Below are positions 36,138 to 43,438 of a stretch of DNA of 64,000 bases, piece after piece. Origin of the DNA: Saprospiraceae bacterium (GTDB lineage: Bacteria; Bacteroidota; Bacteroidia; Chitinophagales; Saprospiraceae). The notes under the pieces are model-generated. The model had not been told where the DNA came from. It did not search any database and worked only from the letters and a program-made list of their open reading frames with translations. The stretch is from contig JAWKLJ010000002.1 of NCBI GenBank assembly GCA_041392805.1, positions 2,123,001 through 2,187,000 of the forward strand. The letters are read 5' to 3'. The position numbers were made by a program, and so were the translations under genes. Each line of letters begins with the position of its first letter. Within the stretch, counting starts at the first letter, position 1.

Positions 36138-36980
36138 TTATAACTCCCTCACCCAAATATTTCGATAGCGAACCTGATTGTCATGATCTTGTAGTAAAAG
36201 CGGCATTTTATCAGGATGTGGGGTGTAATAAGGTTTTCCGATATAGATACAAGGACCTTCCAGTTTGACATGGTTTTGAATCAGTACGCCATTATGAAAA
36301 ACGGTGATAAATGCTGCGGCTTTCAAGCTACCGTCTTCGTTAAATTCAGGGGCATCAAAAACAATGTCATAATATTGCCATTCTCCGGGAGGGCGGGAGG
36401 CATTAACGAGCGGAATATGTTGTTTGTATAGCGAACCAGCCTGGCCATTCGGATAGGTTTCATTTTCATACGAATTCAAAATCTGAACCTCATACAAACC
36501 CATAAAAAAAACGCCACTGTTGCTATAGCCTTGGTCTTTTTTTCCAAATTCAACCGGTGCCAACCATTCGATATGGAGTTGAATATCTCCGAATGCTTGA
36601 TTGGTTTCAAGATGGCCGCTACCTGGCTTAACAATCATGCTGCCATCCTTGACGTCCCACTCAGGTGCAAAGACCTCGGGGTCCTTCATCTTGGCCTTGA
36701 GGATGCCTTCCACATGATCCATACGCACCCCATAAGGATATTTAGGTTTGTGCCATTGAGAAAGGTCTTTTCCATCAAACAAAACAATCGCATCGGAAGG
36801 TGGCGCCATAAAAACACCCGGTGTAACTTTAGGTGGGACGGGTTCCCATTGCTCACTTGCCTTCCAGGGTTGCGTTTTTTGTAATTCCACGAAATCGATG
36901 ACGGGAATGTCTTGCCCATATCCGCTATTGGATAAAAAGCAAACAAAGCAGATAACTAGTAAAAAGGATAGGTTTTTCAT
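36138..36980 (-). CDS. DUF1080 (3-keto-disaccharide hydrolase) family secreted protein
   Basis: A 280-residue exported protein (signal MKNLSFLLVICFVCFLSNSG) with a jelly-roll domain of the DUF1080 family: IVLFDGKDLSQWHK, WDVKDGSMIVKPGSGHLETN, FGDIQLHIEWLAP, NSGVFFMGLYEVQILNSY, EWQYYDIVFDAP and FHNGVLIQNHVKLEG. Some members hydrolyse 3-keto-glycosides. A Gfo/Idh/MocA dehydrogenase and an FAD oxidoreductase nearby could produce or process keto sugars, which supports that role. No catalytic residue is assigned. Confidence 0.85.
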   Translation of the reverse strand: MKNLSFLLVICFVCFLSNSGYGQDIPVIDFVELQKTQPWKASEQWEPVPPKVTPGVFMAPPSDAIVLFDGKDLSQWHKPKYPYGVRMDHVEGILKAKMKDPEVFAPEWDVKDGSMIVKPGSGHLETNQAFGDIQLHIEWLAPVEFGKKDQGYSNSGVFFMGLYEVQILNSYENETYPNGQAGSLYKQHIPLVNASRPPGEWQYYDIVFDAPEFNEDGSLKAAAFITVFHNGVLIQNHVKLEGPCIYIGKPYYTPHPDKMPLLLQDHDNQVRYRNIWVREL

Positions 36981-37103
36981 ACAAATTTGAATTTATTGCC
37001 TCCAATATAATGCCTATTTATTAAAATATATCAAGATACCCTACTGTCTAAAAATTGTTATCTTAGTTGAAGGTTCTAAAAACGAAAAAATCACTTTATA
37101 CAA

Positions 37104-38771
37104 ATGAAAAAATTAAGCATTGTTATTCTATGGTGTTTTATGGCGGTAGCGCTAGGTTACCGTTGTACACCAGAAACGGCTCCGACGGAAGCGTTTGAAG
37201 CGGATGTGATCATCTATGGGGGCACTTCCGCTGCCGTAGTTGCGGCCGTTCAAGTAGTCAAAATGAACAAGTCGGTCATTGTGGTATCACCTGATAAGCA
37301 CCTTGGTGGTTTATCTGCGGGGGGCTTAGGTTGGACAGATACGGGAGATAAAAGTGTTATAGGGGGGCTGGCCAGAACCTTTTACCATAACGTTTACGCC
37401 CATTACCAGGAGCCGTCTGCCTGGAAATGGCAAAGCCAGGAGGAATATGGCAATAAAGGTCAAGGCACTCCAGCCATCGATGGAGCAGAGCGGACCATGT
37501 GGATTTTTGAACCCCATGTCGCCGAAAAGGTATTTGAAGACTTTATTTCAACTTACCAAATTCCCGTTTATCGTGAAGAGTGGTTGGACAGGGACATTGG
37601 GGTGGTTAAAAAAGAGGGAAAAATCGTTTCCTTTAAGACCCTTAGTGGAAAAACTTTTGCAGGCGCACAATTTATCGATGCGACCTATGAAGGAGACCTC
37701 CTGGCGGAAGCTGGAGTTGCTTACCATGTTGGAAGGGAGGCGAATGCCGTGTATGGTGAAAACTGGAATGGCATTCAAACTGGTGTGCTGCACCACGGGC
37801 ATCATTTTAAGGTAGATACTGATCCTTACAAGGTTCCCGGTGATCCAAATAGTGGATTGTTGCCGAAGATTTCAGGCCAAGATCCGGGTATAAAAGGAGA
37901 GGGAGATGACAAAATTCAGGCCTATTGTTTCCGGATGTGCCTCAGTAATCACCCGGATAACCGGGTGCCATTTGCCAAACCAGAGGGCTATGATCCAGGT
38001 CAATATGCTTTGCTATCGAGGGTCTTTGCCGGTGGCTGGAACGAACTTTTTGCTAAATACGATCCCATTCCGAATCGAAAAACCGATACCAATAACCACG
38101 GACCTTTTAGTACTGACAATATCGGTATGAATTATGACTATCCAGAAGGTTCGTATGAAAGACGGCAGGAAATCATTAAGGAGCACGAACAATACCAAAA
38201 AGGATTAATGTATTTTTTGGCGAATGACCCTAGCGTCCCCGCAGATCTTCAGGAGAAGATGAACCAGTGGGGCCTAGCCAAAGATGAATTCACCGATAAT
38301 GGCCATTGGCCGCACCAATTATACATCCGGGAGGCCCGGCGTATGCTTGGCGAATATGTAATGACGGAGCATGAAGTATTAGGGCACCGCGAAGTCCCTC
38401 AATCGGTGGGTATGGGGTCCTATACCATGGATTCGCATAATATACAGCGCTATGTCAAACCCGACGGATTTGTACAAAATGAAGGAGATATTGGCGTATC
38501 ACCCAAACAACCTTATCGTATTCACCTGGGGTCATTGCTGCCTAAAAAAGCAGAATGTAGCAATTTGGTGGTCCCGGTATGCGTCTCTAGCTCCCACATC
38601 GCTTTTGGCTCGATTCGAATGGAGCCGGTGTTTATGATTCTGGGGCAAAGTGCCGCCACGGTGGCGGTACAGGCTTTGGAGCAAGACTTGGCGGTACAGG
38701 ATGTAACCTATGCCACAATTAGGGAACAGCTTTTGAAGGACGGGCAGGTGTTAGAAGGAAAGGCTGAATAG
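37104..38771 (+). CDS. FAD-dependent oxidoreductase (FAD_oxidored family), exported
   Basis: A 555-residue protein with a signal peptide or lipoprotein-like start (MKKLSIVILWCFMAVALGYR, then CTPE). The dinucleotide fold begins ADVIIYGGTSAAVVAAVQVV and continues HLGGLSAGGLGWTDTGD, FIDATYEGDLLAEAGV and RIHLGSLLPKKAE, ending in RMEPVFMILGQSAATVAVQAL. This is the PF12831-type family, common in Bacteroidota and Planctomycetota polysaccharide loci. The reaction is unknown, but its export suggests oxidation of an extracellular sugar or related compound. Confidence 0.85.
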   Translation: MKKLSIVILWCFMAVALGYRCTPETAPTEAFEADVIIYGGTSAAVVAAVQVVKMNKSVIVVSPDKHLGGLSAGGLGWTDTGDKSVIGGLARTFYHNVYAHYQEPSAWKWQSQEEYGNKGQGTPAIDGAERTMWIFEPHVAEKVFEDFISTYQIPVYREEWLDRDIGVVKKEGKIVSFKTLSGKTFAGAQFIDATYEGDLLAEAGVAYHVGREANAVYGENWNGIQTGVLHHGHHFKVDTDPYKVPGDPNSGLLPKISGQDPGIKGEGDDKIQAYCFRMCLSNHPDNRVPFAKPEGYDPGQYALLSRVFAGGWNELFAKYDPIPNRKTDTNNHGPFSTDNIGMNYDYPEGSYERRQEIIKEHEQYQKGLMYFLANDPSVPADLQEKMNQWGLAKDEFTDNGHWPHQLYIREARRMLGEYVMTEHEVLGHREVPQSVGMGSYTMDSHNIQRYVKPDGFVQNEGDIGVSPKQPYRIHLGSLLPKKAECSNLVVPVCVSSSHIAFGSIRMEPVFMILGQSAATVAVQALEQDLAVQDVTYATIREQLLKDGQVLEGKAE

Positions 38772-38833
38772 GATCTCTTATTGGTAGAAAAAGTTGGGAA
38801 AGGTCGATGACGTATCAGGGTTAATAGATCATT

Positions 38834-38855
38834 GTCGTTACAAACGACGACGAGC
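38834..38855 (+). repeat. Dispersed short palindromic repeat, copy 2
   Basis: This is the exact reverse complement of 4010-4031, containing GTCGTT-ACA-AACGAC. It lies 28 bases before the ATG of the ChbG/YdjC gene. The frame that continues upstream through it is therefore not taken as coding. Confidence 0.55.
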
Positions 38856-38883
38856 AGGGATATTAGGCAAAAATAAAATTAAA

Positions 38884-39732
38884 ATGAAGCATTATTTTTT
38901 CTTGATCATATGGCTTTTGGGATCTCCTCAACTGGTGGTTGCCCAAACCCAAGCCACGCGTTTGATTATCCGCATTGATGATATGGGATTTTCACATGCC
39001 GCCAATATGGCCTGTATGGAAACCTACCAAAAGGGCATTGCCAGTTCCGTCGAAGTCATTGTTCCAGGACCCTGGTTTGAAGAAGCAGCCAAACTTTTGA
39101 ACGAAAACCCAGGCCTTGATGTCGGTGTCCACCTGGCCTTAACTAGTGAATGGGCGAATCTGAAGTGGCGGCCCCTGACCCACGCCCCCAGTCTAACCGA
39201 CGAGGATGGCTATTTCTACCCCATGATTTGGAAAAATGACAAATTTCCAGCTGGCACTGCTTTAAAAGAAGCCAAGTGGGATTTAAAAGAAATCGAGGCG
39301 GAACTACGAGCCCAAATTGAGTTGGCCAAAAAGAAGATACCCCATATTAGCCATGTTTCAGCCCACATGGGGTGTACCAGCATTAGCGACGAGGTCAATC
39401 AGCTGATGCATCGTTTAGTGGAAGCATATGGGCTGGCGATTATCCCCGAAGAGATGGGGGTACAAAGGGTGCCTTCCTGGAGTGGGGCAAAATATACGGC
39501 CAAAGAAAAAGAAAAGCGCTTTATCGCTATGCTGGACCAGTTGGGACCGGGAGATTGGTTACTGGTGGAGCACCCAGGGTATGATGGACCTGAATTAGAA
39601 ACAGTGGGACATGTGGGGTATGAAAATGTTGCAGCTGACCGGGAGGGGGTTACCCGGGTATTGACTAGTAAAAAAGTAAAAAAGGCCCTGCAAAAGAAGC
39701 AAATCCAGGTGATTGCTTATAAGGATCTTTGA
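38884..39732 (+). CDS. ChbG/YdjC-type carbohydrate deacetylase, secreted
   Basis: A 282-residue protein with a signal peptide (MKHYFFLIIWLLGSPQLVVA). The start is the ATG at 38884, because the longer frame from 38794 runs through a palindromic repeat. Metal-site motifs of the family are IIRIDDMGFSHAANMA, VGVHLALTSEWANLKWRPL and HVSAHMGC, with the late LLVEHPGYDG. Members remove acetyl groups from chito-oligosaccharides or similar sugars. It lies 58 bases before the Gfo/Idh/MocA gene and may be co-transcribed. Confidence 0.85.
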   Translation: MKHYFFLIIWLLGSPQLVVAQTQATRLIIRIDDMGFSHAANMACMETYQKGIASSVEVIVPGPWFEEAAKLLNENPGLDVGVHLALTSEWANLKWRPLTHAPSLTDEDGYFYPMIWKNDKFPAGTALKEAKWDLKEIEAELRAQIELAKKKIPHISHVSAHMGCTSISDEVNQLMHRLVEAYGLAIIPEEMGVQRVPSWSGAKYTAKEKEKRFIAMLDQLGPGDWLLVEHPGYDGPELETVGHVGYENVAADREGVTRVLTSKKVKKALQKKQIQVIAYKDL

Positions 39733-39790
39733 AGTTGCCGTCATTTTTCAAGGCTTCTTTGTATTTTGGTTCGACAAAACGAGGAACCAC

Positions 39791-40939
39791 ATGTATAGTC
39801 AATTTAAAGTAGCCGTAGCAGGAACGGGTTTTATTGGTCCAGTCCATATAGAGGCCTTGCAGCGTTTGGGTATCGTTGTAAAAGGCGTTTTAGGGAGTTC
39901 TCCAGCAAAAGGAGAACGCATCAGGCAATTGCATGGCCTGGAAAAGGCGTATGCGTCATTTGAGGAAATACTAGCGGATGAAGCCATTCATGCGGTCCAT
40001 TTGGCGGTGCCGAATGTGTTGCATTTTGATATGGCCAAGCAAGCTTTATTAGCGGGAAAACACGTCATGTGCGAAAAGCCACTGGGCATGAATACGGTTG
40101 AAACGACCGAATTAGTTGCTTTGGCAAAGGACCGGGGTTTGGCAGCAGGCGTTTGTTACAATATTCGGTTTTATCCACTCAATCTGGAGGTTCGGCAAAG
40201 GATTCAGCGAGGAGAATTAGGAAAAGTATTTGCTATAACGGGGAGTTATGTGCAAGATTGGTTATTGTATGAAACCGATTACAATTGGCGGGTGCTGGCG
40301 GAGAAAGGAGGTGCATTGCGGGCCGTCGCGGATATCGGAACCCACTGGATGGACCTGGTCGTGTCGATCACAGGCCTGGAGGTAGCAGCCGTTTTTGCAG
40401 ATCTATCTACTGTTTACCCCATCCGAAAACGGCCTAAGGGTGAGGTAGTTACGTATAGTGCAAAAAAAACGGCGCCCCAGGACCAAGAAGACGTGCCCAT
40501 AGATACGGAAGATTGCGGCAGTATTTTATTCCGATTCAAAGGAGGTGGAAAAGGGCAACTTTGGGTGTCGCAGATGACGGCGGGGCGTAAAAATTGTTTG
40601 CGTTATGAGATTGCCGGCACGGAAAAGGCCGTAGCGTGGAATAGCGAAAGCCCTAACGAATTGTGGATAGGTCATCGCAACCAGCCCAATGCATTGCTTT
40701 TAAAAGATGCTGGTTTATTAGACCCTAGTGTCGGCCCCTTCACCAATTACCCAGGGGGTCATAATGAGGGCTTTCCCGATACGTTTAAGCAGTGTTTTCG
40801 TGCTTTTTATGATGCGATCAGCGAAGGTATTCCAGCTGAGCAAGCTTTTTATCCGACTTTTGCCGAAGGGCATAAGGAGGTGGCATTGTGTGAAGCCATT
40901 TTGAAGAGCCATGCGGAGGAGAGATGGGTGGGGGTGTGA
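39791..40939 (+). CDS. Gfo/Idh/MocA-family oxidoreductase
   Basis: A 382-residue cytoplasmic NAD(P)-dependent sugar dehydrogenase. The ATG at 39791 was used because the preceding 26 codons lie outside the domain. The Rossmann motif is VAVAGTGFIGPVHIEAL, the family signature CEKPLGMN follows, and ADIGTHWMDLV carries the conserved His of the active site. Members oxidise or epimerise sugars through keto intermediates. With DUF1080 and the FAD enzyme nearby, a keto-sugar route is plausible. Confidence 0.9.
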   Translation: MYSQFKVAVAGTGFIGPVHIEALQRLGIVVKGVLGSSPAKGERIRQLHGLEKAYASFEEILADEAIHAVHLAVPNVLHFDMAKQALLAGKHVMCEKPLGMNTVETTELVALAKDRGLAAGVCYNIRFYPLNLEVRQRIQRGELGKVFAITGSYVQDWLLYETDYNWRVLAEKGGALRAVADIGTHWMDLVVSITGLEVAAVFADLSTVYPIRKRPKGEVVTYSAKKTAPQDQEDVPIDTEDCGSILFRFKGGGKGQLWVSQMTAGRKNCLRYEIAGTEKAVAWNSESPNELWIGHRNQPNALLLKDAGLLDPSVGPFTNYPGGHNEGFPDTFKQCFRAFYDAISEGIPAEQAFYPTFAEGHKEVALCEAILKSHAEERWVGV

Positions 40940-40940
40940 A

Positions 40941-41090
40941 AGTTGAGGGTTTAGGGTTTGGCGAGTGGTTTTTTTTGGACGGGGAGGTATTGGAGGGGAA
41001 GAGGTATTGGAGGGTTGAGGGTTTAGCTAGTGGTTTTTTTGGACGGGGAGGTATTGGAGGGGAAGAGGTATTGGAGGGTTGAAGGGTTTG
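40941..41090 (+). repeat. G-rich direct repeat, 64-bp period
   Basis: The stretch has two copies of a unit containing TGGTTTTTTTGGACGGGGAG followed by GTATTGGAGGGG and GAGGTATTGGAGGGTTGAGG (GGAC at 40977 and 41041). The same core occurs downstream of susD at 48203-48224. Runs of G are spaced so that G-quadruplexes could form on the + strand. No gene is present between 40940 and 41172. Confidence 0.6.
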
Positions 41091-41172
41091 GGGTTTAATC
41101 TTCTAAACAGCAAATATTGAGTAGGATGGATGTTTATTTAACACAGCAGTAAATCAACAAGAACAAAATAAC

Positions 41173-41922
41173 ATGGTCAAAGAATTGGCAAAAATGATTG
41201 ATCATTCGCTCTTGCATCCAACGATGACGGAGGCGGATCTAAAAGAAGGCTGTGCCTTGGCGAAGGCTTACCAAGTGGCTTCTGTTTGTATCAAGCCTTA
41301 TGCGGTGGTGCAGGCAGTAGAATGGCTGAAGGGATCAGGGGTGATGGTGGGTACGGTGATTGGCTTCCCACATGGCAACAGTACGATAGCGATTAAAGTA
41401 GCAGAGACCGAGCAGGCTTGTAAAGATGGCGCGGTGGAAATTGATATGGTGGTGAACATTGGAAAGGTGCTGGGAGAAGATTGGGACTATGTGCAGGAGG
41501 AAATAGAATCGGTAATGGATGTGACCAGGGCTTTTGGAGCCGTGTTAAAGGTTATTTTTGAAAATGATTTTTTGCCAGCTGACGAATACAAAATTCGGCT
41601 TTGTGAAATTTGTAGTGAGCTCAAGGTTGGCTTTGTAAAAACTTCTACGGGATATGGGATGGTGAAAAACGCAGATGGCACTTATGGCTATCAAGGGGCA
41701 ACGGAACACGATTTGAAACTCATGCGCAAGCATAGTGCAGCAGACGTACAAGTAAAAGCAGCGGGAGGGGTGAGAACGCTCGATGATTTACTAAGGGTTC
41801 GTTCGTGGGGTGTCACCAGGGTAGGGGCAACGGCAACGGCAGCCATGTTATCGGAAGCAGCCGTTCGGTTTGGGGAACAAATGCCGGATCAGCAAAATTT
41901 TAAAGCAACCAAAGGATATTAA
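41173..41922 (+). CDS. deoC: Deoxyribose-phosphate aldolase
   Basis: A 249-residue class I aldolase that splits 2-deoxyribose 5-phosphate into acetaldehyde and glyceraldehyde 3-phosphate. The Schiff-base lysine is Lys156 in VGFVKTSTGYG, with Asp91 in VEIDMVVNIG and Lys195 in VQVKAAGGVRT completing the active site. The N-terminus MVKELAKMIDHSLLHPTMTE is typical. No other deo genes adjoin it. Confidence 0.95.
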   Translation: MVKELAKMIDHSLLHPTMTEADLKEGCALAKAYQVASVCIKPYAVVQAVEWLKGSGVMVGTVIGFPHGNSTIAIKVAETEQACKDGAVEIDMVVNIGKVLGEDWDYVQEEIESVMDVTRAFGAVLKVIFENDFLPADEYKIRLCEICSELKVGFVKTSTGYGMVKNADGTYGYQGATEHDLKLMRKHSAADVQVKAAGGVRTLDDLLRVRSWGVTRVGATATAAMLSEAAVRFGEQMPDQQNFKATKGY

Positions 41923-42233
41923 CCTTTCCATTTCACCAGAGCAGAAAAACAGGTAAAGAAGAAAATTTATTTTAAGGGAGGAGATTTCCCTGAGCGCTAT
42001 GCTGGGTAAGGGTATTAGCGGAATGCAGTAGTATGTTTACGAGGAATTTTCGACCTGAATTCGCCTTCCAATGTGACCAATAAATAATAAATCGTCTTAA
42101 AAAGGTGCAATAGAATATTATTTAGTGTACTTTTGCATTCATATTAATTAAGTTCTTAGGCTAATCGTAACCTCACTTTTGATCTTCCTTTTATCCTACC
42201 TTAGTTTTTTTTAATTTTTTAATTTTTGTTTTT
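41923..42233. other. Intergenic region with the RRM-gene promoter and AT-rich leader
   Basis: No gene is seen in these 311 bases. The last 100 bases are very AT-rich and end in a T/A run (TTTTTTTTAATTTTTTAATT) just before the RRM gene, typical of a Bacteroidota 5' untranslated leader without a Shine-Dalgarno site. Confidence 0.5.
42128..42135 (+). promoter_or_regulatory. Candidate -7 promoter box for the RRM gene
   Basis: TACTTTTG fits the Bacteroidota sigma -7 consensus TAnnTTTG. It would start a transcript with an untranslated leader of about 90 bases. No clear -33 TTG was found at the usual distance, so the call is tentative. Confidence 0.35.
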
Positions 42234-42569
42234 ATGAATATTTTTGTTGCAAAGTTAAACTTTGACACCCAGGAGTCGGATTTGCAAGATGCATTCGAGG
42301 CTTATGGAGAAGTTGATTCTGTCAAAATCATTATGGATAAATTTACAGGAAAATCGAAAGGTTTCGGTTTTGTTGAAATGACCAATGATGACGAAGGATC
42401 GGCTGCCATTGATGGCTTGAATGATCAGGAATTTGATGGTCGTACTATTGTCGTAAAAAAAGCTGAACCACGTGAAAGCCGCAGTGGCGGTGGTGGTGGT
42501 GGCGGATTCAATCGCGGCGGCGGCGGCGGCGGATACAACCGTGGCGGTGGCGGCGGAAGTAGGTATTAA
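42234..42569 (+). CDS. RRM-domain RNA-binding protein with Gly-rich tail
   Basis: A 111-residue protein: one RNA recognition motif (residues 1-78) with RNP2 NIFVAKLNF and RNP1 KGFGFVEM, then a tail of GGGGGFNRGGGGGGYNRGGG type. Such small glycine-rich RRM proteins in Bacteroidota and cyanobacteria bind RNA and often respond to cold. The AT-rich untranslated leader is in line with post-transcriptional control. Single gene with its own terminator. Confidence 0.92.
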   Translation: MNIFVAKLNFDTQESDLQDAFEAYGEVDSVKIIMDKFTGKSKGFGFVEMTNDDEGSAAIDGLNDQEFDGRTIVVKKAEPRESRSGGGGGGGFNRGGGGGGYNRGGGGGSRY

Positions 42570-42615
42570 ATGAAAAGGGCATGTTAAATGCTCGATACGA
42601 TAAAGTAATTTGAAA

Positions 42616-42645
42616 GAGAAAGCCCTGAGCAATCAGGGCTTTCTC
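42616..42645 (+). terminator. Stem-loop terminator after the RRM gene
   Basis: GAGAAAGCCCTGA pairs with TCAGGGCTTTCTC around a GCAA loop, a 13-bp stem. It is followed by CGTTTTAAG. It lies 47 bases after the stop codon and fits an intrinsic terminator with a short T-run. Confidence 0.7.
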
Positions 42646-42765
42646 CGTTTTAAGTAGCAATATTTCAGCTAATTATGCCTATCTAAATATGCTCCTGTTC
42701 ACTATTCTTTTCTGGATGGGTGAAAAATCCAGCTTTTATCGCAGTTAGCCCAATTTAGCTAATTT

Positions 42766-43236
42766 AACGTCAGGTTTGCGTACTTGTGGTCTTTCATAGG
42801 GTTGGGTGACAGGGTTTTACCAGGATGCTTGGCAGTAAAGTTTGCTTTTCCACCTTTTCGCGGGAAAAGGTGGAGCCAAAACCGCCGCCTGACGCATCTT
42901 CGGCCTTCGGACGACGGAGTCGCCTTCGGCAGACGAAGTCGGCCTTCGGACGACGAAGTCTCCTTCGGCAGACGAAGTCGGCCTTCGGACGACGAAGTCT
43001 CCTTCGATTGTCCTTCGGCAGACGAAGTCGGCTAAAACAGTCTTCCACTACGTTGCACAAAAAGAAACTCGCCATTGGGTTTGGGTGATCACTTAAATGT
43101 TGTTGATTGTCAATTATTTATAGCTGATTCTGGTTGCTTCGAAGCTCAAACAGTTTTTTGTGCGGGCTCTTCGTTTCAGACTGTTTTTTAACGCCGAATC
43201 TGCTAATGGCGGACTCTTTCATCGCAAACCTCACGC
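42766..43236 (+). mobile_element. MITE-like structured element, copy 3 (longest)
   Basis: About 471 bp, the same family as 6147-6490 and 31264-31654. It begins AACGTCAGGTTTGCG and ends near CGCAAACCTCACG. AATTT at 42761-42765 and 43238-43242 may be a short target duplication. The hairpin CCACCTTTTC-GCGG-GAAAAGGTGG is at 42850-42873. About five palindromic CTTCGG...CGAAG units fill 42900-43034, against none in copy 1 and about two in copy 2. It lies between the RRM terminator and the susC promoter. Open frames inside it read only the repeat and are rejected. Confidence 0.7.
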
Positions 43237-43317
43237 AAATTTACTTATTAGGGCAATTCAGATGACACATTTATGCTGCGAATCCCCTCATTTTCTTATA
43301 AAGAGTTTATCTTTGAA

Positions 43318-43325
43318 CCCCATTA
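43318..43325 (+). promoter_or_regulatory. Candidate -7 promoter box for susC
   Basis: TATCTTTG matches TAnnTTTG and lies about 113 bases before the susC start codon. No convincing -33 box was found, so this is tentative. Confidence 0.35.
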
Positions 43326-43438
43326 TTTGGTAGGCTAGTTCTTGCGAAATAGTATACCAGAGAAATGTTCAACTAGTTTATGTTCAGGGACTGCACGTAT
43401 CGGTGCCCTGATTTTAATTAAAACTTAAACCGTATAGC

